Below the pieces are notes generated by a model. It was not told the origin of the DNA, searched no databases, and saw nothing but the letters and a program-made list of their open reading frames with translations. A DNA stretch of 64,000 nt from Adineta ricciae. Taxonomy: Eukaryota > Rotifera > Eurotatoria > Adinetida > Adinetidae. The stretch covers positions 1 through 64,000 of the forward strand of contig CAJNOJ010000467.1 in the NCBI GenBank assembly GCA_905250025.1, read 5' to 3'. Positions 21,569-31,643 of the stretch are shown piece after piece (the first letter of the stretch is position 1; the number at the start of each line of letters is the position of its first letter). Position numbers and translations under genes: made by a program.

Positions 21569-22567
21569 ATGAAATGTTCTTTTGGCAATGTTTCTACGCG
21601 AAGCAAACTATTGTACTTAACTGCTATTACTATTGTTATGATATGCTTTGGTAATTATATTATTAATGATACATTTATTCAAGAGAACGATTATATTCAA
21701 CCACGCGGTGTCATCGCTACACTTATTCGCAGTGATAACCAATCAATTTTCTTAGCAATTAATATGATTCATTCCGTAATAAAGTTTCATTCTGCTAAAA
21801 CCAATCTCTTTTATCCGATCATAATTTTTCATGAGGAAAGCCTTAGTTTCCATTTACAGCAATACATAATATCATGTACAATAAGAAACAATACACACGT
21901 AAACATATCATTTGCTCTTGTGGATTTCCGAACACCAATACAACCGAACAACGGGTCACGATTAGGAAAATCAATTGGATACCGTATGATGTGCCAGTTT
22001 TGGACGTATGATATCTTTTATCATCCCGCAATTATGCAAGGTCAATACGAGTATCTCATGAGAATGGATGCCGATTCGTATTTTTCTGACCAAACTGGAA
22101 AAGACCTTTTCCTTTATGTTGATAGACAAAAGTTAGATTATGTTTATCGTGCAACATATTCGGAACCGTTTACACCAATGGAACCCCTTTTACGGCACTT
22201 TCTCTACGATGTCACTGATGTTTCCGATTGTATATATAACAATTTTTTTATTATTCGTTTAAAATGGTTCTACGAGTCTGAACCAATTCAAACATTTGTT
22301 AATGAATTAGTTCGAGATGGTTTGATGCTGCGTGAATATATTGGTGATGGGTGTGCTCATGCAGCTATGATAAAAATTGATCGTCAAGTTCGCGTAAGAC
22401 GTATTACCGACATTGCTTACGGTCACAATTACCATGTGATGCCACGTCGACGGAATTTAAAATTTTTGTACGTAAAAGACTTTGAAGAAGAATTAAAAAC
22501 ATCTTGTAGATGTTTGATCGTATTAAAAGATACAAGCGGTACACTGACTCGAATACCTGTTCCATAA
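21569..22567 (+). CDS. GT15-like (KRE2/MNT1-type) alpha-mannosyltransferase homologue
   Basis: 332 aa, intronless, from the first ATG of the frame at 21569. A short cytosolic N-terminus and one span (~14-31) give type II Golgi topology. The lumenal domain has FYPIIIFHE near 81-89, a Tyr-rich segment leading to RMDADSYF with the DxD-type D167-A-D169, then a late GDGCAHAAMIKI followed by ITDIAYGHNYH. This order (metal-binding acid motif, then G-D-x-x-x-H and 'Y-x-H-N') is that of fungal KRE2/KTR alpha-1,2-mannosyltransferases (GT15). GT15 is best known from fungi and the gene lacks introns, which fits horizontal origin, but that is not tested. The gene converges with the 2OG gene at 22762, 194 nt away. 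Acceptor unknown. Confidence 0.75.
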   Translation: MKCSFGNVSTRSKLLYLTAITIVMICFGNYIINDTFIQENDYIQPRGVIATLIRSDNQSIFLAINMIHSVIKFHSAKTNLFYPIIIFHEESLSFHLQQYIISCTIRNNTHVNISFALVDFRTPIQPNNGSRLGKSIGYRMMCQFWTYDIFYHPAIMQGQYEYLMRMDADSYFSDQTGKDLFLYVDRQKLDYVYRATYSEPFTPMEPLLRHFLYDVTDVSDCIYNNFFIIRLKWFYESEPIQTFVNELVRDGLMLREYIGDGCAHAAMIKIDRQVRVRRITDIAYGHNYHVMPRRRNLKFLYVKDFEEELKTSCRCLIVLKDTSGTLTRIPVP

Positions 22568-22761
22568 CAAGAGAAAATTATATTCTACTCTTGCATTCTT
22601 GCGTCAACAATGGTATTAATTCATTGCAGCAAAGCAATGTGGTTCATTCAGTAGGTGTCAATATAGCCATCATGTTTATTTTATAAAAATAAGAAAAAAG
22701 TCATAGTTGTTCTTAGATACAAAAGAAAGATATAAACAAAAACAAGAAAAAAAAATCAAAA

Positions 22762-25269
22762 TTATGATGATTTGAAACGTTTACTATTAGTTTTCGCCAT
22801 TTCACATTGATCTTCACTGGAATTCGATAATTGAATATGAGCTAATAATGAGCGAAGAAGAATATTTTCACGCCATATTTCTTCGTCGTAGGTAGACATT
22901 TTCATAATATGTATCTGATGATTGCATTTATCTGACGTCATGGGTTTTGCCGTAATAAATAACGGTGTAAACGTATTTACAGTCATATTAAAATGATAAA
23001 TTTTATCGTTCGAAATAAGAAATGTTTGTTCGAATAATTTCGAATTTTGAAGAAAAACAAACAACTGTTCACAAACTGAACAACTACAGTGTGTATGAAG
23101 AACATTGGAAAGATTATCGTAAGTAGGAATGGCTGGAGAACTATTGCAATAAGCGTTCAATAATGTAAGACACGTTCGATAGAGCGATAAAAACCACGGA
23201 GGAAAGTATACTGTTGAATCACGTTTTCGTTTTCCATAGAAATAATTTGTATCTGCAAATTGCCGATAGATTTGAATCAGAGTTGGCACAAGAACTGTTC
23301 GTAAGAGATTGGTAATTGTAGACGATATCGTCATGGCTGTTGTTGTTATTTTAATTTGTTGAATGATTTGCTGAGAAATGATTTGGCATGATAGCTCGTA
23401 CGAATCCATTGAAATGGATAAAAGTGCCAAGAGGTTAGAAAGATCCGTCATGGATAGTTTCGGACTATTTGGCTTCAATACGTTTGAAAGTAATTCATGA
23501 GTGAGAACAAGCAAAAAGCTTGGATCGATATTACGTGTGGATAACGTGCCGATGAATTTAATAGCATCTCGAATTCGTTCGGAATCGCGTGAACGACGTT
23601 TAAGAACAGTTTGAAAAACTTGATGAATATATAATTGAATTTTGTCGTCTTTAGAATAATTTAGAAGATAAACGATATCGTCATATTCTTGTTTGAGGAT
23701 CATTGGAAAGAATTGATCGTGAAACTTTTTATGTTCAAGTAGTTGTCGAATAATCATACTAAAATGATGTGTGATCGTCGGATCTGTCGAAAGACGAAGT
23801 AAATGATGAAGAAGTGATTTCGTATTGAAATTGATCTTCTTCGTAGTTGTTAATAACCAATCAATAAGTAAAAAAATTTCTGTTTGATGATGTTGATGAT
23901 GAGGAAGAAGATTCTGTTCGAGATGAGATAGAACACGTGGAATGTTGTCAATCAATAGATTGTATTTTTCATTCATAGGAACAAGGCACCAAATCGGTAC
24001 AGTAAATTGCTCCAAGGAAACCAACTGCCCTTGTTCAGAACGTGTTTTTCTGACGAAGACATTACCGGAATAAGTTTCATTGCAATTTCCCAGACATAAA
24101 TCAATTTGATTAAAAAGCGTCGTCGACATATTGCCATTATTACTGCTCATCAGTTTTAAATCTGTCAGTAAACGACAGGCATGTACGGTACCATCATTCG
24201 ATCGATTTGGTTGTATAAGACCTTGATAGAGTAGAAAGTGTTCGGAGTAGTGATGTTCAATCGTTCGTCGAAGAACAGTTCCAATAACTCGATCGATACC
24301 ATGAAGAAGTGGATTATGACCAACATGAAACGTGTCAGAAAACGGTACAATGATTTTTGAGGAATAACTATGATATTCATGTTCTAATCCATTCATCCAT
24401 GTTTCTAACACTCGTCCAACACGTGTCAATGTTGCTTCGTTAATATCAACATTGTAAAAGATCGTGGGTGTCATCGGAATAATATCATAGACTAATACTA
24501 ATTTATATCCATGTGATATAAAATCAATTTCGTGTTTGCATTCACTACTCGTCGGAACAATTGTATAAGTGTTTGATAAGAGTTCGAAAACATGCTTTTC
24601 CTTATAGTGTACAATTGTTTCTTTTCCACCCTTGTAAATTGATGGTAAACTGAGAAATAGTTTAGCTATTGTGCCTGAATGTTGTTGTTCTACAGACCAA
24701 TGAAACTGTCGTGGAAATTGACATGGTTCGAGTAAAACTAAGTTGGAAACTTTGATATCGAGTTGATTGTGATCGAGTTGAAGTGCTGGTCCGATGCATG
24801 AACGTTTTAGATAGGGTTCAATTTTGGTTGACCAGCGTTGATTGAGAATACTGAATGCATTTGCTGGTATCTGATGAGCAGATGATGGAAAAGAAATTCC
24901 ATCAACGATATCAATGATCATATCTAATGGTTCAGCATGTCGTATAAACCGTCGAACGTCTTTCTTATTCATAGGCAATGAAAGACATTTTTCGTGACCG
25001 TGAATTAACAGCATTGGATCTTCGAGTATATTAATATGCTCACTTGTACACCATCGTGGAAGAATAGGTGGATTATTTGATGTTAATGCTGCATCAAGTA
25101 AACGGAGACATTCACGAAAATGGATCGGTTGTTGTGTTGAATCCTCCTCCTCTTCTTCTTCTTCTTCTTCGTCACCAAAATCATCCAGGGAATCATCATC
25201 ATCGTAATCGTCGGAATAGTAATAATCATCTAAAAATTCGAGTTCTTCTTCTTCTTCGTCACTGCTCAT
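22762..25269 (-). CDS. 2OG-Fe(II) oxygenase-like protein with acidic N-terminus
   Basis: 835 aa, uninterrupted. The first ATG (25269-25267) gives MSSDEEEEELEF; the frame upstream has no ATG. Residues ~1-60 are an Asp/Glu/Tyr low-complexity tract. Residues ~200-290 resemble the prolyl-4-hydroxylase-type domain of large fungal and protist 2OG proteins: LFLSLPSIYKGG...VHYKEK, then SECKHEIDFISHGYKLVLVY, equivalent to the family's 'DCEHEV...SGYRxxLVYN'. The remaining ~550 residues are predicted mostly helical without a recognised domain. In the family, His/Asp/His bind iron; the second His is visible (CKHEI), the first pair is less clear, so activity is uncertain. It lies 116 nt from the 3' end of PSMA5 on the same strand. 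Confidence 0.6.
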   Translation of the reverse strand: MSSDEEEEELEFLDDYYYSDDYDDDDSLDDFGDEEEEEEEEEDSTQQPIHFRECLRLLDAALTSNNPPILPRWCTSEHINILEDPMLLIHGHEKCLSLPMNKKDVRRFIRHAEPLDMIIDIVDGISFPSSAHQIPANAFSILNQRWSTKIEPYLKRSCIGPALQLDHNQLDIKVSNLVLLEPCQFPRQFHWSVEQQHSGTIAKLFLSLPSIYKGGKETIVHYKEKHVFELLSNTYTIVPTSSECKHEIDFISHGYKLVLVYDIIPMTPTIFYNVDINEATLTRVGRVLETWMNGLEHEYHSYSSKIIVPFSDTFHVGHNPLLHGIDRVIGTVLRRTIEHHYSEHFLLYQGLIQPNRSNDGTVHACRLLTDLKLMSSNNGNMSTTLFNQIDLCLGNCNETYSGNVFVRKTRSEQGQLVSLEQFTVPIWCLVPMNEKYNLLIDNIPRVLSHLEQNLLPHHQHHQTEIFLLIDWLLTTTKKINFNTKSLLHHLLRLSTDPTITHHFSMIIRQLLEHKKFHDQFFPMILKQEYDDIVYLLNYSKDDKIQLYIHQVFQTVLKRRSRDSERIRDAIKFIGTLSTRNIDPSFLLVLTHELLSNVLKPNSPKLSMTDLSNLLALLSISMDSYELSCQIISQQIIQQIKITTTAMTISSTITNLLRTVLVPTLIQIYRQFADTNYFYGKRKRDSTVYFPPWFLSLYRTCLTLLNAYCNSSPAIPTYDNLSNVLHTHCSCSVCEQLFVFLQNSKLFEQTFLISNDKIYHFNMTVNTFTPLFITAKPMTSDKCNHQIHIMKMSTYDEEIWRENILLRSLLAHIQLSNSSEDQCEMAKTNSKRFKSS

Positions 25270-25385
25270 ATCTAATGAAATGAAAAAGAAAAGAATTGAT
25301 TCGGAATTAGAACGGATTTTGTTTTTAGAGTTTTTTTGAAAAACAGAACAACTTAACAAGAAGAGAAAAAAATTCCAAAAATCGT

Positions 25386-26208
25386 TTACATATTCTTAAT
25401 AATATCATCGATTTCTTCTTTTTTAAATAAGCGATAACCGAGTGCATCGACCGTCGCCATTTCGACATTTGTAGCGTTCAGTTTTTCTTCCATAACTTGT
25501 TTGAGAATGGTTAAAATATGCTTGCAAGCTTCCGGTAACTTCATTGATTTGTGATATACATCTTGCAGTGTTTGATCGGCACCTTCGCTACCAGAACCGA
25601 TTGCTTTCGCATCGTATTCTGTATAAGTACCCGACGGATCAAGATGAAATAGATGTGGACCGTTTTCATCCCAACCAGCAAATAGAAGTGCTACGCCAAA
25701 TGGACGTGAAATAGGTGCAACTTCTTCTGAATCATCACTGAATGCCAACGCCATATTTGATACAGATTGTGTAATCGACTCGATTGTCATTCGCTCATTG
25801 TGTGTAAACCAATGGTTCTGTGCTTCGACACGTGCTTTATCAACCAGTGTCTTCGCATCAGCAATTAGGCCGGACATCGCACAACCACAACTAGATGGAT
25901 AAAAAAATTGGCTTGTTTGAAAAGAAAACGGAAAACGACGCACTGTGCATCAATTTCGACAATTTTTTCAATACTACGTGGTTCTATCAATACCGATGTA
26001 ATACGTTTCTCTGTAGCCAGTACAACACCTATACAACGAGTGAATATGCGAATGAATGCAGACATTTCAAGTTACCTTCCTGTGTCATTATGCCAATGGC
26101 TGTTGTACCAAATTTAATAGCTTCGATGGCATATTCTACTTGAAAGAGACGACCTTCAGGTGAAAAGGTGTTCACACCTCGATCGTATTCACTTCTCGTC
26201 ATAAACAT
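25386..26208 (-). CDS. PSMA5: Proteasome subunit alpha type-5
   Basis: Three exons: 26208-26076, 26028-25944 and 25890-25386, joined by GT-AG introns of 47 and 53 nt; the joined product is 240 aa (human PSMA5 is 241). It starts [20 protein letters not shown], the alpha-subunit N-terminal signature, followed by [12 protein letters not shown] and TEKRITS...[12 protein letters not shown]. Exon 3 has [11 protein letters not shown] and NHWFTHNE, and the tail [12 protein letters not shown]. As an alpha subunit it forms part of the outer gating ring of the 20S core and is not catalytic. Conservation is high throughout with no damage; this is the clearest housekeeping gene of the window. Confidence 0.97.
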
Positions 26209-26312
26209 GCTTGCTAATTTACTGTTTCAATCTACAATATCGACAATAATATGATCTATATACATAATGATGAAAAAAAAAGCACAAAACAAGTAGAGAC
26301 GGAAGAATATTT

Positions 26313-27932
26313 TTAAGAATGATGAACTTTGTTAGGAAATTTCGGTGTTGGAGGTAGATTAATCCAATTAACATTGACACTGGATATACGAAGGCGAAGT
26401 TTTGGTGCATAAACACGCATGTCACCTAACTTCATACCGTGTTGTTCTTCAAATTGTGCAATTAGACGAGCACTTTTCTTCGCTGGATCTTCTTGATGCT
26501 GCTGAGAAGGTGGTCGACTAAACAACGATCGGTAAGCAAAGTTTATTACGCATATTCAAACAATCAACGACCGTCTTACCCTCTTCTCGCTGGCGCTCTA
26601 ACTGTTTGTTGATATTCATCTTCTTGAGACGTATCTTGATTAACATCATAATCTTCATCGTAGTCCTCATCTGTTCGTCGGTAACGCGTTTGTGAATTTC
26701 GATGCTGAAGATAATCCTGATTACGTTTCTTTGATTGCTGCTGATTTTGCTCATTGCCATCATCTTCATTACCATAGTATCGTTTCGTACCTTGGTGATG
26801 ATTTGCTCGTCTATATCCTTGCACCGGTGCTGCAGTACGAAACTGTAAGCGATTTTCTCCGTCAACTATCTCCTCGCCACCAATGTTAGCATTTTTCGAT
26901 GATGAATCGACTGTTGCATCTTGTAATAACATTTTTTTTGATTCTGGCAATTGCTCGTAAAAACTTGGAAGCATATTACCAATGTAAGATGATTTGCTTG
27001 TTGTTGCTCTGTTCGATGGTAATGGAGATGGTTTAATAGGTGAAGACATAGATTTCGTAATCGGTTCACTACCATCGGCATCTTCGTCATCTTCTAACAT
27101 ATCCATTTCCGTTACTGTTGGAGCAATATCATCGTCTAAATCGTCGTCACCTGCCGACGACGAACGTTCATGATGGCTGCGAAAACGTTGAGCACCTATT
27201 CGAGCAGCTGTACGTTTAGGTAGTTTATTGCGCCGGCGTGTGTCATTGTTAAAAGAATCGTCATTATTATCATCGATATCAAACTCATCATCCGATTGAC
27301 GAAATGTAACTCGTTTCAGTGAAGTATTCGGTATAGGCATTGGTCGACGGACGCCCGAGACATTGTTTTGATGAGTCTGAGCAGATGAAGGAACTCCGGT
27401 GCGATTAGATGGTTGAGAGTGTTGCTGCTGTTTTAAGCGTTTATCAATCAGACCGATAGCTAATGGATATTTCACAGGCGTATCATCATCAGCAAAATTG
27501 TAATTACGATAATTGTTTGCTAAAGTTGAACTGGTGGATGTTTGCGACGGGAGTATCGTTAGTGGTGCACGATCACGTCCAGTACCTGTTCGACGTGTAT
27601 TCAATCGCATGAATACTTCATAAGGATCGTAATCATCACTGGCATCTTGAGAAGAAGCATTTATATCAATCGAATCAACTTCTAAACAAAGATCCAGATT
27701 GCAATCATCATCAATAACTGATGCATATTCCGATGCTGCATACGATGTAGTTGTAGATTCGACATCACATTCGAAATTTGCTTCATTTTTACGTTCTAAA
27801 GACAAGTTCAATCATATGAAGCGAAATGTTTTACGGTCGATAGAAACCTTGTATTTCTGCATCACGTTTTAATCGCCATCCGATTAAGCTTAAACTCTCG
27901 GTCAAATTTGGCTGTTGAATTACACTTGTCAT
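26313..27932 (-). CDS. Uncharacterised, largely disordered 501-aa protein
   Basis: Three exons: 27932-27848, 27795-26580 and 26517-26313, introns 52 and 62 nt; the frame closes exactly (1506 nt). The N-terminus (LTESLSLIGWRLKRDAEIQ) and the C-terminal ~50 residues (LIAQFEEQHGMKLGDMRV, then PKLRLRISSVNVNW) look folded or conserved. Everything between is low complexity: Asp-rich patches, Ser/Thr, Gln and Arg/Lys runs, e.g. DDDLDDDIAPT and DEDYDEDYDVNQD. Such composition suits a nuclear scaffold or regulator, but no family is recognised and no function is proposed. It lies head-to-tail upstream of PSMA5, 104 nt from that gene's start codon. Confidence 0.65.
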
Positions 27933-28299
27933 CGAGAAAACAACGTGAACAATACTTTAAAAATAAAAAGCAGTTGTTAACACGTTGGTCCTTTGTTTTG
28001 GTATACGTTTATAATCATCACTGTTATGATTGATTGGCTAGACTCGACCAATGCTATTGCGTTGAAAAGCTCTTCGATTTCATCTTCAATTACATTTTGC
28101 ATAAGAACTATGAATTGAGCTGATTAAGGTAAATTTTTAAATATTATACCTTGATAACAAAATATCGTACTACGTTAGATGTCGCCTCCGAACAATTTAT
28201 TCAAGCAATAGCAAAATAAGCGAAAAGCAAACCGAAACATGCATCAATTGAAAACGCTGCAAGTCCCAATGGAGAAAATAGGTTTCCAGTTATTTGGAT
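27933..28299. other. Intergenic, no feature recognised
   Basis: AT-rich sequence between the disordered-protein gene and the putative membrane-protein gene; nothing further supported. Confidence 0.4.
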
Positions 28300-28674
28300 T
28301 CAGGTGACAACGCCAATAACTAACAACAACTGTGCAGCCATCGACATTGCAGAAACTCGTGAAGGATAATAATATGCGCCAGTCAACGTCCATATCGTAC
28401 ACTGCAAAGTACAAAGTCCGGCAAAATTTAACATGTAACAATGGAGAATATCCCATGTCTTTGGTGATCTTGTGAAGAAAGCGCCAACATCAAAGGGAAA
28501 GCCTACCATCCTGTGAAAATTTTCAATAAAAGAGCAATTTCTGATTTTGTTTCTTTCCAAATGATTCCCATCTTCTAGAGAGAATCTGAATCGCTGAGTT
28601 GATAAGCAAAAAGCAACCAAGCCTATTGTCACGAACCATAACAAACAATCCAATACCTCTATAAAGACATACAA
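28300..28674 (-). CDS. Possible small multi-span membrane protein (5' end unresolved)
   Basis: The frame encodes about 124 residues with three hydrophobic stretches (LDCLLWFVTIGLVAFCL; YMLNFAGLCTLQCTIWTL; MAAQLLLVIGVV), ending in TGA at 28300-28302. No ATG opens it; a CTTTATAG at about 28656-28663 could be a splice acceptor, so an upstream exon may exist, but none was found with confidence. No family is recognised. It could also be a gene fragment. Confidence 0.3.
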   Translation of the reverse strand: MYVFIEVLDCLLWFVTIGLVAFCLSTQRFRFSLEDGNHLERNKIRNCSFIENFHRMVGFPFDVGAFFTRSPKTWDILHCYMLNFAGLCTLQCTIWTLTGAYYYPSRVSAMSMAAQLLLVIGVVT

Positions 28675-28959
28675 CTGCTATTATCAAGGCAACTTATTTA
28701 CGTCGATGAAAATTTTTTTTAATCTGAAACGTGTCGATACATCGTTCTTGTGTTCCCAGTTTTACTTTACAGCTCCTATCTAATTGTCATTCTGATTGTC
28801 GAATGTGTCAATTGTCAGTTAGAGTCTCCTTAATCATTCGAAAGACGACTATAGTCAGCTTAACCCCGAAACTATTATTTTAATTTATATTGCCATCATA
28901 TGTAGCATATGTAGAAACATGCAAGAAATGAAATTAGCGCTGGTTTCTTTATCATCTAC

Positions 28960-29847
28960 TTAGGTGTTATTCGGTTCAGTAGTAGTTCCTAGTTGCAGGT
29001 TAAAGATTTTCAAGATTGATGATCTGAGTTGTTCCGTGAATTGAAATAAGATTATAATTACACATGCCAATCCAACGTTGATGAACACATAAGCAATTCG
29101 AAAATGATATCGAGGTGGAGTAGTAAAAAAGGATATAAATAAAAATAACGCGTACGGAAAATCAATGATGAATACAGTGCATAACAGTGTCACCGTACGA
29201 CGAACCATTTTCAATTCTTTCTGAGCACGCGACAGTGTATTCACAGGTATAATACGTTTGTTCATTCTGTAAACATATCGAACCAATCGATAGTAGATCA
29301 GTATAGTTAATAATAAAGGACTAACGTAAAGAGACATAGTAACGAAAATCATGGTGAATGAAAGTCGAAGTGGTATCTGGCATATCTGATTATGCATATT
29401 GTAAATAATCTCACCCTTGAACATAAATGTAATAGGAAATATGAGCGCATACGCCCATGCGACGATAACAAAAAGGATTTGACATCGTTGCGATTGCCAA
29501 AATAAATTTGAAGGATAGATGACAATCACATAACGATAGAGAGCTTGTAACAAAAATGAATAATTCAGTACAGCACATGTGACATATGTTAAATAGCCTC
29601 CAAATACACACAATAGATATTCGTTATATATTTGTTGAAGATCATTTCGGAGTGTGCATATACTTATCCAATAGATATCACTTGCGCATATCAACGTTGC
29701 CAAACATGAATTAGCGATGTGAATCATGGGAATTGTGTGACATGTTTTGTCAAATGTTATTGTTAATAAAAAGACGAATAACACAAGAATAACGAAAGTA
29801 AGACATACGATGTTAAATATATCAAGTAGAATAAACCAGGAATGCAT
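28960..29847 (-). CDS. Divergent 7TM (rhodopsin-like) receptor
   Basis: 295 aa, single exon, ATG 29847-29845. Seven hydrophobic spans are readable. Extracellular Cys before TM3 (LLCVFGGYLTY) and in the second loop (NQICQIPLRLS) fit the class A disulfide. The end of TM3 reads LYRYVIVIYP, so the usual (D/E)RY is YRY, and the NPxxY of TM7 is replaced (ILFQF). A basic third loop (SRAQKELKMVRRT) precedes TM6. It is a clear paralogue of 30250-31131 (shared ALYRY, NQ(I/V)CQIPLR, RAQ(K/R)EL) and of the partial gene at 63788. Ligand unknown; lineage-expanded chemosensory or peptide receptors are the likely class. Confidence 0.8.
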   Translation of the reverse strand: MHSWFILLDIFNIVCLTFVILVLFVFLLTITFDKTCHTIPMIHIANSCLATLICASDIYWISICTLRNDLQQIYNEYLLCVFGGYLTYVTCAVLNYSFLLQALYRYVIVIYPSNLFWQSQRCQILFVIVAWAYALIFPITFMFKGEIIYNMHNQICQIPLRLSFTMIFVTMSLYVSPLLLTILIYYRLVRYVYRMNKRIIPVNTLSRAQKELKMVRRTVTLLCTVFIIDFPYALFLFISFFTTPPRYHFRIAYVFINVGLACVIIILFQFTEQLRSSILKIFNLQLGTTTEPNNT

Positions 29848-30249
29848 TATCAAATAGTATAACTTGAGAAAAAAGACACCCTAACGACAGCAATTAGAAC
29901 TTGTTACTTGTAATATTAATCTATGTCGCGTTATCTAACGTGACTAAGACACTTTGTTGAGTGTTGTCATCGTCAATAAGCATTTATTTTCTAGAAACTT
30001 CATTTCACTAATTATGACAGAACAGAAGAAAAAAAAGAAAGACGTAGCTAGTAATCTAGTGGACTCATCGAAAAACGTCGTTCTACTCGCCGACTGTTGT
30101 TTATGTAACACCTGTGAACTGATTCAGCTAGAGGTTCGGATCATCACTTAAAATAGATGTATTTTTATTCTGTTTCCAAAGTAGTACACGACACACAGAC
30201 ACCCGTGTTCTTTTTAAGATTTTCTTTGGCAGCTAATAATTCAACATGA
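29848..30249. other. Intergenic between receptor paralogues
   Basis: Short frames only; the plus-strand frame at 29954 has a Lys run and no family resemblance. Nothing else supported. Confidence 0.4.
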
Positions 30250-31131
30250 TTACTTATGTAACAATTTATTTATTATTGATTGTTTAAGTAATGGATTAAA
30301 TTGAAATATTGAGATCATAACAAAAAGAAAAGAAGTACTTCCGAAAATGTACGCTATACGAAAATGATACTTCGGTAGATCACGGAAGATGGATATGAAC
30401 AGCAGGCTTGCATAGACGCATCCAACTCCCATCAAGATGAACACATGTATAAGAATACGTTTGACAATTTCTAATTCTCGCTGTGCACGAATAAACATTC
30501 TTGTTTGTATGATACGGATACGTTTACGTTTTACATGTCGAATTAATTTCAAATACATTCCCGTAATCAATAACAATGGAATAAGATAGATACAAAATGA
30601 AAGATAGATCGATGAGGTCGATATTCGAAGAGGTATTTGACAAACTTGATTGTCAATATTATAGACAATTTCTGTTGTAAATAAAAATACACTAGGAACT
30701 AGGAAACCTAAAATCCATGTCGAAGCGATTATAACAAGCTGATTTTGTAACGATTGCCAGTTTGTACGTTTCGGATGAATAATAGCGTTGTATCGATATA
30801 AGGCTTGGACGAAAAATGAATAATCAAATACTCCACAAGCACTATAAGCAATGTATGCTCGAAGTTTACACAATGAATCTTCAGTTCGAATTTCTTTCAG
30901 ATCATTATTTAGAGCAATTAGAAAACAAACAAGCATGTCAATACCAAATACAATCGAAGATAAACATGAATTAGCAACTAATACCATTATTGGATTTTTT
31001 TTCGACTTTTTGTCGATTAGAATAGTTATTAAGAATAGAGTAGCTAATACAATCCCTAAAGTTGTTAATACAATCGTTGAAATATTCCACACTATCAGTG
31101 ATGGGTCAATGGTCAATTGAGTTAGGTTCAT
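30250..31131 (-). CDS. Divergent 7TM (rhodopsin-like) receptor, paralogue 2
   Basis: 293 aa, single exon, ATG 31131-31129. Same layout as the neighbour at 28960: N-terminal NLT glycosylation site, seven spans, DSLCKLRAY before TM3, LYRYNAIIHP after TM3 (no DRY), NQVCQIPLR in loop 2, a long basic third loop (KRKRIRIIQTRMF) and no NPxxY. The intact frame with conserved spans indicates an active gene from tandem duplication, already substantially diverged from its neighbour. G-protein coupling is plausible but unproven given the altered motifs. Confidence 0.8.
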   Translation of the reverse strand: MNLTQLTIDPSLIVWNISTIVLTTLGIVLATLFLITILIDKKSKKNPIMVLVANSCLSSIVFGIDMLVCFLIALNNDLKEIRTEDSLCKLRAYIAYSACGVFDYSFFVQALYRYNAIIHPKRTNWQSLQNQLVIIASTWILGFLVPSVFLFTTEIVYNIDNQVCQIPLRISTSSIYLSFCIYLIPLLLITGMYLKLIRHVKRKRIRIIQTRMFIRAQRELEIVKRILIHVFILMGVGCVYASLLFISIFRDLPKYHFRIAYIFGSTSFLFVMISIFQFNPLLKQSIINKLLHK

Positions 31132-31643
31132 CGCTTTTAAATGAAAAGAAAATAGAAACCCCTATATAGTAATATATTTCTTGTTGTCAAGCTTACTTCT
31201 TGTTTCAGTTGTCTGTAATATTGTGAGAAAAATCTAAGTGCACGGCATTATAATAAATGTGCTTCTGTAAATTTGCAATTAAATATTTGTGGAAGTATAT
31301 GCTTTCTGACGAGTGTTGGCTAGATCCTCATAAAATATTAACAGTTGCTTAATAGTCTGATTATCGCACAAGATGAATTTTCTTCAACACAATCTGGGTG
31401 TTCAGCGCCAAATTTACTCACTAAAGGTGGAAGGAAATTTTTGCACGATACGATGATCAACTATAATAAGTATGGGATTATGTTAGATAAAACATTTATT
31501 CGAAGCCATTCTTCCGAGCGAATTATAATAACCTTTCGCTTGAATTATTTTTCGACATCATTATGTGATAATGAAGCTGCCTACACATATGCATTTTACT
31601 GAAAAAGAAAATGACTATTACTAATGCAAATAACTATATGAAA
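31132..31643. other. Intergenic, no feature recognised
   Basis: AT-rich; the short plus-strand frame at 31345 has no recognisable similarity. Confidence 0.4.

Noticed and set aside
25270-25359. N-terminal extension of the 2OG protein
   Set aside because: The frame upstream of 25269 has no ATG and reads as leader sequence; the first ATG gives the acidic start.
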